Positions 7,272 through 15,624 of a DNA stretch of 42,734 nt are shown piece by piece. Made by a program: the position numbers and the translations under genes. The notes under the pieces are model-generated. The model saw only the letters and a list, made by a program, of their open reading frames with translations. It did no database searches and was not told the origin of the DNA. The DNA is from an uncultured Eubacterium sp. (GTDB lineage: Bacteria; Bacillota; Clostridia; Lachnospirales; Lachnospiraceae): the NCBI GenBank assembly GCA_947385775.1, contig CANDMI010000029.1, positions 1 through 42,734 of the forward strand, read 5' to 3'. The first letter of the stretch is position 1, and each line of letters begins with the position of its first letter.

Positions 7272-8663
7272 TTACGTTATGCTTTGGGACGCGTTTTTTA
7301 GCTTACGCGTTTCCAAAAGCAGCATCGACCCCGTAACGAGAAACGCCACAAAATCAGCGATCGGCGCGGCGAACATCGCGCCCTCCAGTCCGAAAAACTT
7401 TGGCAGGATGATCAAAAGCGGCATTAAAAATAAAATCTGCCTGGTTAAGGACATGAGCGCGCCCGCGCCGGCCTTGCCGATGGAGGTATACATATTCGCC
7501 ACGATCGGCTGGAACTGGTTTACGAATGTAAAAAACAGATAGATCCGAAAATACCTTTCCGCAAACTGGAAATATTCTTCGCTTTCCTGTCCAAATAACC
7601 CGATGATCTGTCTCGGAAAGATCTGGAAGCACAAAAACGCGACAATAGAGATCGCCGTTGCGCACGCGATGGATTTCCACACAGCTTCGATCACCCTGGA
7701 ATACTGCTTTGCCCCATAGTTAAAGCTGACGATTGGCTGCATCCCCTGGGAAATGCCGATCACGATGGAAAAAAACATCATGCCGACCTTGGAGATGATT
7801 CCGGCGCATGCTAACGGGATATCGCTGCCGTATGCGGAGCGGGCGCCATAATAGGTCAGTACGTTGTTTAATACGATCTGCACAACCATCATCGCAAACT
7901 GGTTGATGCACGGGGACATGCCAAGCCTTGCGATATTGCCAAAGCACGCCGCCTTTGGCAGAAAGCATTCCCGTGTCAGCGGGACGGTCTTAAAGCGCTT
8001 TAGGTAAAAGGCGACCAACGCCGCGGATAAGACCTGCCCGGTTACGGTCGCCCATGCCGCGCCCTGTATCCCAAGGTCAAATTTTATCATAAACAATGCG
8101 TCTAACGCGGTGTTTACAAGCGCGCCGGTTAACGTGCACATCATGGAAAAGCGGGGGCTTCCGTCGGCGCGCACGAGACTGGAGCCTCCGGTTGTAAAGA
8201 TTAAAAACGGGAAGCCAAAGGAGGTGATCCCGGTGTAAGTAAGGGAATAGGCAAGGGTCTGGTCGGTGGCGCCAAAGGCGAGCATCATCGGTTTTAAAAA
8301 CAGCTTTGTAAAAATACATAAAATAAGCCCCAAGGCAAGCATCATGACAGCCGCGTTGCCCGCGTACCTGGCGGCTTTTTTCTGGTTGCCCCGTCCAAGG
8401 TTTAAGTTAAAGTTCGCCGCGCCGCCAATCCCGCACATTAAAGCGAGCGCGGTGCAGCTCATAGTCAGCGGGAACGCTACGTTTGTGGCGGCGTTTCCAA
8501 GCATGCCTACATAGTGTCCGATAAAAAACTGGTCTACGATATTGTACAATGCGCTTACAAGCATCGCGATAATGCTTGGGATCGCAAACTCCGAAAGTAA
8601 AACGCTGACAGGCTTTTGCCCGAGGGGATTGGCGGCGGTTGCGGGTTTCTTTTGTGCGTTCAT
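7272..8663 (-). CDS. MATE family efflux transporter
   Basis: This 463-residue protein is of the multidrug and toxic compound extrusion type, a Na+- or H+-driven exporter with about 12 membrane segments. Recognisable features are the N-terminal LLSEFAIPSIIAMLVSALYNIVDQFFIG and two homologous halves with the second half's GISQGMQPIVSFNYGA. Both are typical of the clostridial DinF/MepA-like branch. The ATG at 8663 follows AAGGAGAG. The gene lies 15 bases downstream of an LspA-like gene on the same strand, so the two are probably co-transcribed. The substrate is unknown. Confidence 0.93.
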   Translation of the reverse strand: MNAQKKPATAANPLGQKPVSVLLSEFAIPSIIAMLVSALYNIVDQFFIGHYVGMLGNAATNVAFPLTMSCTALALMCGIGGAANFNLNLGRGNQKKAARYAGNAAVMMLALGLILCIFTKLFLKPMMLAFGATDQTLAYSLTYTGITSFGFPFLIFTTGGSSLVRADGSPRFSMMCTLTGALVNTALDALFMIKFDLGIQGAAWATVTGQVLSAALVAFYLKRFKTVPLTRECFLPKAACFGNIARLGMSPCINQFAMMVVQIVLNNVLTYYGARSAYGSDIPLACAGIISKVGMMFFSIVIGISQGMQPIVSFNYGAKQYSRVIEAVWKSIACATAISIVAFLCFQIFPRQIIGLFGQESEEYFQFAERYFRIYLFFTFVNQFQPIVANMYTSIGKAGAGALMSLTRQILFLMPLLIILPKFFGLEGAMFAAPIADFVAFLVTGSMLLLETRKLKNASQSIT

Positions 8664-8678
8664 AGTTGAAATCTCTCC

Positions 8679-9137
8679 TTATTCTTTCTTTTCAAAGCTT
8701 TGTGCGACGCAAAGCAGCGCGCCCGCGAACACAAAAAAATCCGCGGCGTTAAATACAGTTTTTTGAAACCATTTTGGGCCGAAGCCAAAGCTGATATAGT
8801 CTGTCACATATCCGTTTGCCAGGCGCTCGTACAGGTTGCTAAGCCCGCCGCCAGCAAAAAAGGACAAGCCAAGCTTTGTGGTTTGCAGGCGCTTTTTTGG
8901 CAGCGCGTACAAAAGTGAGGCGAATACGGCGCTAAGCGACAGGGAATGCAGCAGTAAGAGGAACCTGGGCTTGTCCTTTAAAAAATTGCCCGCCGCGCCT
9001 TTATTGCAGTATTTTTTGAAAATGATCTTACCGCCTGCTTTCTGCCACTGTCCTTTTCGCGTAAGATCTGCGTCCATGCGACGCTTTATGTATTGATCCG
9101 ATGTAAAGATGGTTCCGATCAGAAGGATGTAATGCAT
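8679..9137 (-). CDS. Signal peptidase II-like (LspA family) protein
   Basis: This 152-residue membrane protein keeps the LspA core: a conserved Asn-Lys-Gly (YCNKGAAGN), the first catalytic Asp in LYERLANGYVTDYI, and the second in FNAADFFVFAG. LspA cleaves signal peptides of prolipoproteins at the membrane. It departs from the classical family in the GNLIDR motif (here SNLYER), and the region after the first helix is long and basic. It is therefore probably a divergent paralogue rather than the housekeeping enzyme. The ATG at 9137 follows AAGGAGC. It precedes the MATE gene in the same direction. Confidence 0.75.
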   Translation of the reverse strand: MHYILLIGTIFTSDQYIKRRMDADLTRKGQWQKAGGKIIFKKYCNKGAAGNFLKDKPRFLLLLHSLSLSAVFASLLYALPKKRLQTTKLGLSFFAGGGLSNLYERLANGYVTDYISFGFGPKWFQKTVFNAADFFVFAGALLCVAQSFEKKE

Positions 9138-9154
9138 AGCGCTCCTTTTTTCAT

Positions 9155-9222
9155 ATGTTGTGATTTTAAAAATATAGCTACAATATGCTGTAAATTAAAT
9201 TATGTTGCGATTTTGACAATAT
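9155..9222. repeat. Pair of 21-bp direct repeats in a divergent promoter region
   Basis: The 21-base segments at 9155-9175 and 9202-9222 match at 18 of 21 positions (both begin ATGTTG and end AATAT). They are spaced 47 bases start to start, in the region between the divergent LspA/MATE and AEC genes. They may be binding sites for a shared regulator. Confidence 0.6.
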
Positions 9223-9265
9223 TATACATCAATTTCCAAAAAAGGTACAGCGCTGGCAAAGGGAT

Positions 9266-9294
9266 TTGCATATTTTTGCGATATCCTTTATAAT
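9266..9294 (+). promoter_or_regulatory. Sigma-A promoter of the AEC transporter gene
   Basis: TTGCAT (9266-9271), a 17-base spacer and a perfect TATAAT (9289-9294) lie 46 bases before ATG 9341. Confidence 0.7.
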
Positions 9295-9340
9295 GAGGGC
9301 GTATGAAAACATAAAAAGGAATCATCAGGAGAAAGATAAA

Positions 9341-10255
9341 ATGACGTTTTTTACTGTATTTTTTCAGATGCTTGCCCTGCTTTTGATCATTGGCGCAGGG
9401 TATTTTGCCGCAAAAAAGGGGATGTATGACGCGCATACGAATAACCGGATGTCGGATATGATCGTAAACATCTTTAATCCGCTGCTCGTATTGGCAAGCG
9501 CGGCAAATTCCGTAGGGCAGATCTCGTTGGAAGCCATGAAGCTGGCGGGGCTTGTGGCGGTTGGGATGTTTGCGGCGTTTATTTTAGCGGGAATGGCTCT
9601 GTCGCCGTTTTTGGAAAAGGATATGCAGCAGCGCAAGATTTTCCAGCTGATGTTTGTGTTTTCTAATGTTGGGTTTATCGGGATTCCGGTCATTTCCAGT
9701 ATTTTTGGAACGCAGTATGTCGTTTACGTATCGGAATTTATGCTTGTCTATACGCTAGTATTTTATACGTATGGGATCGCGTTGATGGAAGGGCGGTTTT
9801 CGGTGGCTTCCCTGCGGGCGGCGATTAATCCAGGGACGGTATGCGGGCTGCTTGCGCTGGCGGTCATTATTTTTGAGGTGCGGCTGCCGGATTTTTTAAA
9901 TACGGCGGTGTCATATTTAGGCAATGTGACCTCTCCAATGGCATTGATGGCGGTGGGGTTTGCGCTTGCTGACTCGGATCTGAAAAAAATTTTTGGACAG
10001 CCAAGGCTTTATGTGTTTTCCGTTTTAAAGCTGCTTGCGCTGCCGGTCGCCCTGCTTCCGTTGTTAAGGCTTGTGCTTGGAGATACGGAGCTTTTAGGCG
10101 TTTGCATGGTGATGTTTGGGATGCCGGTTGGAAATATGCCGTTGATCTTGGGGAACCAGCGGGGAATGGACGTTTCGGCATGCAGCGCGGCGATCATTTT
10201 GTCAACGGCGCTTTGCGTTGTGACGGTGCCTGTTTTGGTCATGGTTTCCGGTTAA
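9341..10255 (+). CDS. AEC family (auxin efflux carrier-like) transporter
   Basis: This 304-residue membrane protein has about ten hydrophobic segments. It shows the family's N-terminal FFQMLALLLIIGAGYFAAKKG and the characteristic NxxxPLLVLASAAN and FSNVGFIGIPV motifs of the first half. The C-terminal GMPVGNMPLILGNQRGMD matches the second-half motif. Bacterial members export or import organic acids such as malate or malonate; the substrate here is unknown. The frame extends 25 codons upstream, but AGGAGAAAG sits just before ATG 9341, and the promoter at 9266-9294 overlaps the longer version, so ATG 9341 is chosen. Confidence 0.9.
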   Translation: MTFFTVFFQMLALLLIIGAGYFAAKKGMYDAHTNNRMSDMIVNIFNPLLVLASAANSVGQISLEAMKLAGLVAVGMFAAFILAGMALSPFLEKDMQQRKIFQLMFVFSNVGFIGIPVISSIFGTQYVVYVSEFMLVYTLVFYTYGIALMEGRFSVASLRAAINPGTVCGLLALAVIIFEVRLPDFLNTAVSYLGNVTSPMALMAVGFALADSDLKKIFGQPRLYVFSVLKLLALPVALLPLLRLVLGDTELLGVCMVMFGMPVGNMPLILGNQRGMDVSACSAAIILSTALCVVTVPVLVMVSG

Positions 10256-10270
10256 GGAAAAGTTTTTTAT

Positions 10271-10350
10271 GCGCAGGCCCGCATATGGAAATTTGCTGCT
10301 GATGCAGCATGCGGGCAGCGCGGCGAGTAGGGTAAGTTTTCCCCTACTCG
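10271..10350 (+). repeat. Two-hairpin intergenic element, copy A
   Basis: Hairpin 1 pairs GCCCGCAT (10277-10284) with ATGCGGGC (10309-10316). Inside is an asymmetric bulge containing GAAATTT and an inner stem GCTGC/GCAGC around a TGAT loop. GCGC on both sides can extend the outer stem. Hairpin 2 pairs CGAGTAGGG (10324-10332) with CCCTACTCG (10342-10350). ATTTATAAAA and then the ribosome site of selD follow. A second copy is at 36885-36964 with the same bulge, order and second-hairpin sequence but different outer-stem bases that still pair. It is therefore either a structured RNA or a small dispersed repeat. Confidence 0.75.
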
Positions 10351-10374
10351 ATTTATAAAAGGGAGGGATTGTAA

Positions 10375-11400
10375 TTGGATGAAGGGATCGTGTTTTGCAA
10401 AGGAGGCGGCTGTACAGCCAAGCTTGGGGCGGGGGCGCTCGCCCGCGTGCTTTCAAGACTTCCAAAAGGACGGTACGATCAAAATCTGCTGGTTGGGTAT
10501 GACAGCAGGGATGACGCGGCGGTTTACCGGGTTTCTGACGATATGGCGATCGTGCAGACATTGGATTTTTTTCCGCCAATGGTGGATGATCCTTACGTGT
10601 TTGGCAAGATTGCGGCGGCAAACGCTTTAAGCGACGTTTACGCCATGGGAGGGGACGTGCGCAGCGCTTTAAATATCGTTTGCTTCCCAGAGGATATGGA
10701 CTTAAATATATTAGGGGAGATTTTGCGCGGCGGCTTGGAAAAGGTGCAGGAGGCGGGAGGCAGCCTTGCGGGGGGCCATTCCATCGCGGATGAGGGCGTA
10801 AAATATGGGCTTTCTGTCATGGGGACCCTGCATCCGGGGCGGATTTACGCAAATGACAAAGGCCAGCCGGGGGATGTTTTGATTTTAACAAAAAAGCTTG
10901 GAGTCGGCATTATCTGTACGGCGAACCGCATTCATGAAGCGTCGAAATCCGCCATGCGGGAGGCGGAAGAGTCTATGTGCGCGCTAAACAGGCGCGCGTC
11001 GGAGATTTCAAGAAGCTTTGAGATCCATGCCTGCACCGACGTGACGGGGTTTGGCTTTTTGGGGCATTTGCATGAAATGATGGGAGGGCGGCTCTCCTGC
11101 GAAGTTTATACGGAAAAGCTGCCGATCCTGCCGCAGGCTCTTGACTATGCGCGGGAGTTTTTCCTGACGGCTGCGGCGCAAAAAAACCGGAATTACTTAA
11201 AAGATTACGTCCGGTTTCATGGAATTTCCTTTGCGATGGAGGAAGCGTTATTCGATCCGCAGACCTCTGGCGGGCTGCTGTTTGCCGCGCCGAAAGATCA
11301 GGCGGAAAAACTGCTTTTACAGCTGCAAAAGGAAGGGTTGCCAGCGGCGGCGGTAGGAAGAATACGGGAGAGGGAGCCTGTGGAAATTTTGGTTTTTTGA
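10375..11400 (+). CDS. selD: Selenide, water dikinase (selenophosphate synthase), Cys form
   Basis: The 341-residue enzyme makes selenophosphate from selenide and ATP. The catalytic pair is Cys13 and Lys16 in [11 protein letters not shown], equivalent to Cys17/Lys20 of the E. coli enzyme. The Cys codon is TGT, so this is not a selenocysteine form. ATP/metal-binding segments include [35 protein letters not shown] and [10 protein letters not shown], and the end has [11 protein letters not shown]. The start is TTG 10375 after GGGAGG: TAA stands directly upstream in frame and the nearby ATG at 10379 is out of frame. It heads an operon with DUF3343, a desulfurase-like enzyme and yedF. No selA, selB or tRNA-Sec is seen nearby, so the product may feed a selenium cofactor rather than selenoproteins. 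Confidence 0.96.
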   Translation: MDEGIVFCKGGGCTAKLGAGALARVLSRLPKGRYDQNLLVGYDSRDDAAVYRVSDDMAIVQTLDFFPPMVDDPYVFGKIAAANALSDVYAMGGDVRSALNIVCFPEDMDLNILGEILRGGLEKVQEAGGSLAGGHSIADEGVKYGLSVMGTLHPGRIYANDKGQPGDVLILTKKLGVGIICTANRIHEASKSAMREAEESMCALNRRASEISRSFEIHACTDVTGFGFLGHLHEMMGGRLSCEVYTEKLPILPQALDYAREFFLTAAAQKNRNYLKDYVRFHGISFAMEEALFDPQTSGGLLFAAPKDQAEKLLLQLQKEGLPAAAVGRIREREPVEILVF

Positions 11401-11417
11401 TTTAGAGAGAGGGGTTT

Positions 11418-11654
11418 ATGAGGAAAAAAGAGCGTAAGCTCATCGTAACGTTTCATACAACGGCAGACGCGATGGAGATGGAGTCTGTCTGTAAAAGGAA
11501 AAATGTGCCCGGGCGGCTGATACCCGTTCCGCAGGAGATCTCTGCCGGATGCGGGCTTGCGTGGTGCGCGGGGCCGGAATGCTTAGAGCCGGTCTTATCG
11601 GCGCTGGAGCGGGCCGGAATTGCAAAGGAAGCGGTGTGCGAATGTATGATATAG
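11418..11654 (+). CDS. DUF3343 protein, putative Se/S carrier
   Basis: This 78-residue soluble protein matches the DUF3343 pattern: a ferredoxin-like start (LIVTFHTTADAMEMESVCKRKNVPGRLIPVPQEISAGCGLAWC) with conserved Cys in the GCGLAW motif, plus further Cys near the C-terminus (VCECMI). The family co-occurs with selD and yedF and is thought to carry selenium or sulfur between enzymes. It begins 17 bases after selD (GAGAGAGG site) and ends 9 bases before the next gene, so it is part of the operon. The carrier role is inferred from context. Confidence 0.85.
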   Translation: MRKKERKLIVTFHTTADAMEMESVCKRKNVPGRLIPVPQEISAGCGLAWCAGPECLEPVLSALERAGIAKEAVCECMI

Positions 11655-11663
11655 GAGGAATGG

Positions 11664-12800
11664 ATGATTTATTTTGACAATGCCGCGACAACGATGCAAA
11701 AGCCGCCGCAGGTGGCAAAGGCTGTGGCGGACGCGATCGGCTCTTTTGGAAATCCGGGAAGGGGCGCGCATGATTCTTCGCTTTGCGCCGACCGGGTCGT
11801 TTACGCCGCAAGAAAGGCTCTGGCGGAGCTGTTTCATGTGGATGCCCCGGCGCGGATCGCGTTTACGGCAAACGCGACGGAAAGCTTAAACATTGCGATC
11901 AAAGGGATTTTGGAGCCCGGCGACCATGTCGTGACGACGCAGATGGAGCATAACTCTGTGCTTCGCCCGTTATATGAAATGGAAGAAAAAGGGGTTTTGT
12001 GTACGATACTGCCCTGCGATCGGAAAGGGCGGGTGGAGGAGTCCGCTTTTTCAAACGCCATGGTAGACAATACCAAAGCGGTCATTTGCACCCATGCTTC
12101 CAATGTGACCGGAAATGCCCAGGATCTTGCGAAAATCGGGGCGGCTGCCCATAAAAACAAAGCGCTGTTTTGCGTGGACGCGTCCCAGACGGCGGGGATT
12201 TTGCCGATCGATGTACAAAAGATGGAGATTGACATCCTTTGCTTTACAGGGCACAAAAGCCTGTATGGGCCCCAGGGGGTCGGCGGGATCTATGTGCGGG
12301 AAGGCGTTTGCGTGCGCCCGTTAAAATCTGGAGGCAGCGGTGTGCAGACTTATTTGAAAACGCATCCGGCAAAGATGCCGACAGCGCTGGAAGCGGGCAC
12401 GTTAAACGGGCATGGCATCGCCGGGCTTTTGGCGGCGGTTTCCTATTTACAGGAAATCGGGATAGACGCGATCCGAAAAAAGGAGCTGCGTCTGGCAAGG
12501 CGTTTTTATGAGGGCATAAAAAAAATCCCTGGCGTTTGCGTTTATGGGGATTTTGGCGCTGCGCCGCGTTGTCCGATCGTAGCCTGGAATCTGGAGGATT
12601 ACGATTCTTCGGCTGTAAGCGACGCGCTTTACAAAGATTACGGCATCGCCACCCGTCCAGGCGCCCATTGCGCGCCGCTTATGCACGAGGCGCTTGGGAC
12701 TGTGGGGCAGGGCGCGGTGCGGTGCAGCTTTTCTCATTTTAATACGGAAGAAGAAATCGACGCTGCGATCATGGCGGTAACGAAGCTTGCGGAAAAATAA
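11664..12800 (+). CDS. Cysteine desulfurase-like aminotransferase class V (selenium-associated)
   Basis: The 378-residue PLP enzyme has the N-terminal IYFDNAATTMQKPP, the PLP-binding His/Asp region (CVDASQTAGILPIDVQ) and the Schiff-base Lys198 in CFTGHKSLYGPQG. The active-site Cys336 lies in ATRPGAHCAPLMHEALGT. It belongs to the cysteine desulfurase family that is found beside selD and yedF (EF2568-like). It would release S or Se from cysteine or selenocysteine for selenophosphate or cofactor synthesis. The ATG at 11664 follows AGGAGGA nine bases after DUF3343. It is distinct from IscS/SufS, whose Fe-S scaffold partners are absent here. Confidence 0.92.
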   Translation: MIYFDNAATTMQKPPQVAKAVADAIGSFGNPGRGAHDSSLCADRVVYAARKALAELFHVDAPARIAFTANATESLNIAIKGILEPGDHVVTTQMEHNSVLRPLYEMEEKGVLCTILPCDRKGRVEESAFSNAMVDNTKAVICTHASNVTGNAQDLAKIGAAAHKNKALFCVDASQTAGILPIDVQKMEIDILCFTGHKSLYGPQGVGGIYVREGVCVRPLKSGGSGVQTYLKTHPAKMPTALEAGTLNGHGIAGLLAAVSYLQEIGIDAIRKKELRLARRFYEGIKKIPGVCVYGDFGAAPRCPIVAWNLEDYDSSAVSDALYKDYGIATRPGAHCAPLMHEALGTVGQGAVRCSFSHFNTEEEIDAAIMAVTKLAEK

Positions 12801-12854
12801 AAAGCCGCAGCAGAGCCTGCGGGAAAAAGGATAAAGGAAAAGGGGGAAAATCAG

Positions 12855-13562
12855 ATGGAGAAAAAAATAGTGGACGCAAGAGGGCTTGCCTGCCCGCTGC
12901 CAGTCGTTCGAACAAAGGAAGCGGTAAATAGCTTCAAAGGCCAGGGGGGCGTTACGGTCTTGGTGGACAATGAGATCGCGGTACAGAATTTGCAGAAGTT
13001 CGCCGCTCAAAGGGGGCTGTCGTTTTCCGGGGAAAAGAAGGCGGAAAAAGAATACGAGGTAACGATACAAGTCTTTCTGCATACTTTGGCCGCTGAAGAA
13101 GCGTCTGGCGCGCAGGCTGCTTTCATGCCTTCGAATGGAGATGGAAAAGCCTTTAAAAGCGGCGATAAGGCAGAATTTGACAATAAAGAATCGGACGGGG
13201 CGGTATGCAGCCCCGATGCCAGGAAAAAAGGCATGGTCGTCGCGCTTTCTTCAAATGCGATGGGCACAGGGGAGGAAAAGCTTGGAAAATCTTTGATGAA
13301 AGCGTTTATCTTTGCGCTGACAAAGCAGGACGCGCTTCCAGAGACGATCCTTTGCTATAATTCCGGAGCGTATTTAACCTGTGAAGGGTTCGATTCTTTA
13401 GAAGATTTTAAGGCTCTGGAAGCGGAGGGGGTTAACGTGTTAACCTGCGGGACGTGCCTGGATTTTTACGGGATAAAAGAGAAACTGTCAGTCGGGACGG
13501 TTACAAATATGTATGAGATCGTAGAGCGGATGGAGCAGGCGGGGACGGTTTTGCGGCCGTAA
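12855..13562 (+). CDS. yedF: Selenium metabolism protein YedF
   Basis: The 235-residue protein has two domains: an N-terminal TusA-like domain (about 1-75) with the CPxP motif (Cys13 in GLACPLPVVRTKEA), and a C-terminal DsrE/F-like domain (about 125-235) with MVVALSSNAMGTGEEKLG and Cys residues in LTCGTCLDFYG. This matches the selenium_YedF family. It is thought to deliver selenium in organisms with selD. The start ATG 12855 follows AAAGGGGGA. The 54-base gap to the desulfurase gene keeps it in the same operon. The linker between domains (about 80-120) is Gly/Asp/Lys-rich. Confidence 0.93.
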   Translation: MEKKIVDARGLACPLPVVRTKEAVNSFKGQGGVTVLVDNEIAVQNLQKFAAQRGLSFSGEKKAEKEYEVTIQVFLHTLAAEEASGAQAAFMPSNGDGKAFKSGDKAEFDNKESDGAVCSPDARKKGMVVALSSNAMGTGEEKLGKSLMKAFIFALTKQDALPETILCYNSGAYLTCEGFDSLEDFKALEAEGVNVLTCGTCLDFYGIKEKLSVGTVTNMYEIVERMEQAGTVLRP

Positions 13563-13586
13563 CATTTTATAGTTAAAATACAGATG

Positions 13587-13612
13587 AAAGCGCGGATTTT
13601 ATGCGCGGTTTT
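13587..13612 (+). terminator. Weak Rho-independent terminator after yedF
   Basis: CGCG at 13591-13594 pairs with CGCG at 13604-13607, and flanking A and T runs extend the stem with one mismatch. A short T run follows. The stem is short, so confidence is modest. Confidence 0.4.
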
Positions 13613-13667
13613 TGGATCAAAGGAAAATTTTGGCGGTTTTGTAATGTTAAAAGTGTTTCAAATTTGG

Positions 13668-13696
13668 TAGACATCTGAGGAAGAATCGATTATAAT
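13668..13696 (+). promoter_or_regulatory. Sigma-A promoter of the chemoreceptor gene
   Basis: TAGACA (13668-13673), a 17-base spacer and a perfect TATAAT (13691-13696) lie 68 bases before ATG 13765. Confidence 0.7.
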
Positions 13697-13764
13697 CTAT
13701 CTATATCATGATGGGCGTTAAGCATCATAGGTTTTATGTTTGATTGGGAGACAGGAGGAGAAAA

Positions 13765-15483
13765 ATGAAAAATTTTAAAATTGGCACGAAGCTGCTGCTT
13801 ACGTTTATGCTTATCATTTTATTGTTTTGCGTAACCGTAGCGACGGCGATTACGGGGTTACGCAAAAATGAGGAAAAATACTCCGAGTTTTACAATGTAG
13901 GCTATCAGATTACAAATAAAGTCATGAGCATGCGGCGTGGGTTGCAGGTGATCGCAAAGGATTTGGCGTTTGTGACGATTGAAAACGATGCGGCGGTCAA
14001 GGAAGACCATTTAGCGGACATCCAAAAGGAGCTGGATCTTTTAAACGTCAATGCGACGTGGCTGTCTAAAAACTTTACAGGGGATGCAAAGCTGATCACT
14101 GCGTTTGCAGAAAGTGTCACAAAGGCAATGGAAATCCAGGAGTCGGTTATCAGCGCGGCGGAAACGAGCATGGCGCAGGCGCAAGAGATGGTGCTGGGGG
14201 AATACCAGCCGCTGCTTCAAGAAGCCGTGGATGTTTTGATCCAGATCAGCCAGTCGGCGGAAAAGGATGCGGAGGCGGACTATAACAATACGATCACATT
14301 GCAAAAGCAGCTTGTTTTTTTGCAGGTGGGCTTAGCCGCCGGGGTATTGGTTTTTACGCTTTTGATTTCCTTGTATTTAACGAGACTCATTACAAAGCCG
14401 TTAAAGGAGCTGGAACGCTCTGCGAGCAAGATCGTGGAGGGGGATTTCGACGTCCAGATTACATACCAGTCTAAGGATGAGTTAGGAATGCTGGCGAAGG
14501 CGTTTCGGAATATGACGGTCATTTTAGAGGCGGTAATATCAGACGCTTCCAGGCTTTTAAGCGAAATGGCGGACGGCAATTTTGACGTGCGCACAGAAGC
14601 GGAGGAACGCTATGTAGGGAGCTTCCAGAGCCTGCTTTTGTCCATACGTAAGCTGAATCGGGGGCTTAGCGCGACGCTTTCGCAGATTAATGAGAGCGCG
14701 GATCTGGTCGCGGAGGAATCCAGACAGGTTTCCAATGGCGCGCAGGCGCTTTCCCAGGGCTCGACGCAGCAGGCGTCCGCGGTAGAGGAGCTTGCGGCTA
14801 CGATCACCGACATTTCCAGCCAGGTGAAGGATTCTGCGGATAATGCGGTAGAGGCAAGGAGCAAGTCCGGGCAGGCAGGCGATGAAGTGGAGGAATGCAA
14901 CCAGCAGATGCAGGAAATGATGGAAGCGATGGAGGAGATTTCACGCACCTCTAATGAGATCGGAAAGATCATCAAAACGATTGAAGACATCGCGTTCCAG
15001 ACAAATATCCTTGCGCTCAACGCCGCGGTAGAAGCGTCCAGGGCAGGCGCGGCCGGAAAGGGCTTTGCGGTGGTCGCGGATGAGGTTCGAAACCTTGCAA
15101 GCAAGAGCTCGGACGCTTCCAAGGATACGGCGGAATTGATCGAAAGTTCGATCAAAGCGGTAATGCGCGGCACTCAGATCGCGGATTCCACAGCGGAATC
15201 GTTGACCAAAGTTGTGCAAGAGGTTCGAAACGTAGCTTCCAAGGTTGGCGTGATCGCGGATGCGGCTGAAAAGCAGGCTGGCGCGATCGAGCAGGTTACT
15301 CTTGGAGTTGACCAGATTTCTGAGGTGGTGCAGACAAATTCCTCCACCGCCGTGCAAAGCGCATCCGCAAGCCAGGAGCTTTCCAGTCAGGCGGACATAT
15401 TGAAAAACCTGGTGGCGAAGTTCGTGCTGCGGGATGATATCGGATATGGGAATGGGTTTGAGCAGCCGTCGATTGATCTGTAG
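13765..15483 (+). CDS. Methyl-accepting chemotaxis protein
   Basis: This 572-residue transmembrane chemoreceptor has TM1 (about 9-30), an extracellular helical domain of about 150 residues (4HB-type sensor), and TM2 (about 185-207). A HAMP domain ([23 protein letters not shown]) and the cytoplasmic signalling domain follow. The latter contains the invariant tip [22 protein letters not shown]... around residues 410-435. It passes ligand signals to CheA/CheW. No C-terminal CheR/CheB pentapeptide is seen. The start ATG 13765 is preceded by AGGAGGAG; an in-frame TTG seven codons earlier overlaps that site and is rejected. It is a single-gene unit, and a CheC-like gene 22 kb away is the only other chemotaxis gene in the window. 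Confidence 0.95.
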   Translation: MKNFKIGTKLLLTFMLIILLFCVTVATAITGLRKNEEKYSEFYNVGYQITNKVMSMRRGLQVIAKDLAFVTIENDAAVKEDHLADIQKELDLLNVNATWLSKNFTGDAKLITAFAESVTKAMEIQESVISAAETSMAQAQEMVLGEYQPLLQEAVDVLIQISQSAEKDAEADYNNTITLQKQLVFLQVGLAAGVLVFTLLISLYLTRLITKPLKELERSASKIVEGDFDVQITYQSKDELGMLAKAFRNMTVILEAVISDASRLLSEMADGNFDVRTEAEERYVGSFQSLLLSIRKLNRGLSATLSQINESADLVAEESRQVSNGAQALSQGSTQQASAVEELAATITDISSQVKDSADNAVEARSKSGQAGDEVEECNQQMQEMMEAMEEISRTSNEIGKIIKTIEDIAFQTNILALNAAVEASRAGAAGKGFAVVADEVRNLASKSSDASKDTAELIESSIKAVMRGTQIADSTAESLTKVVQEVRNVASKVGVIADAAEKQAGAIEQVTLGVDQISEVVQTNSSTAVQSASASQELSSQADILKNLVAKFVLRDDIGYGNGFEQPSIDL

Positions 15484-15510
15484 ACGGAAAGAATGACGCC
15501 TTGTTAAAAT

Positions 15511-15539
15511 TTGACTATTTTGGCAAAATAGCGTATAGT
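15511..15539 (+). promoter_or_regulatory. Sigma-A promoter with a palindrome filling the spacer
   Basis: TTGACT (15511-15516), a 17-base spacer and TATAGT (15534-15539). The perfect palindrome CTATTTTG-G-CAAAATAG (15515-15531) covers nearly the whole spacer, the classic position for a repressor operator. It serves the DUF6465 gene. Confidence 0.7.
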
Positions 15540-15624
15540 GTATACAATGTTACAATTCAAAGCCCGCATCAAAACGGACGCGCGTATTGCAACAATTAAA
15601 AATATGCGAAAGGAGAAAATCAAC

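Noticed and set aside
10375-10420. Possible selenocysteine form of SelD
   Set aside because: The catalytic residue codon is TGT (Cys13), and no in-frame TGA is found.
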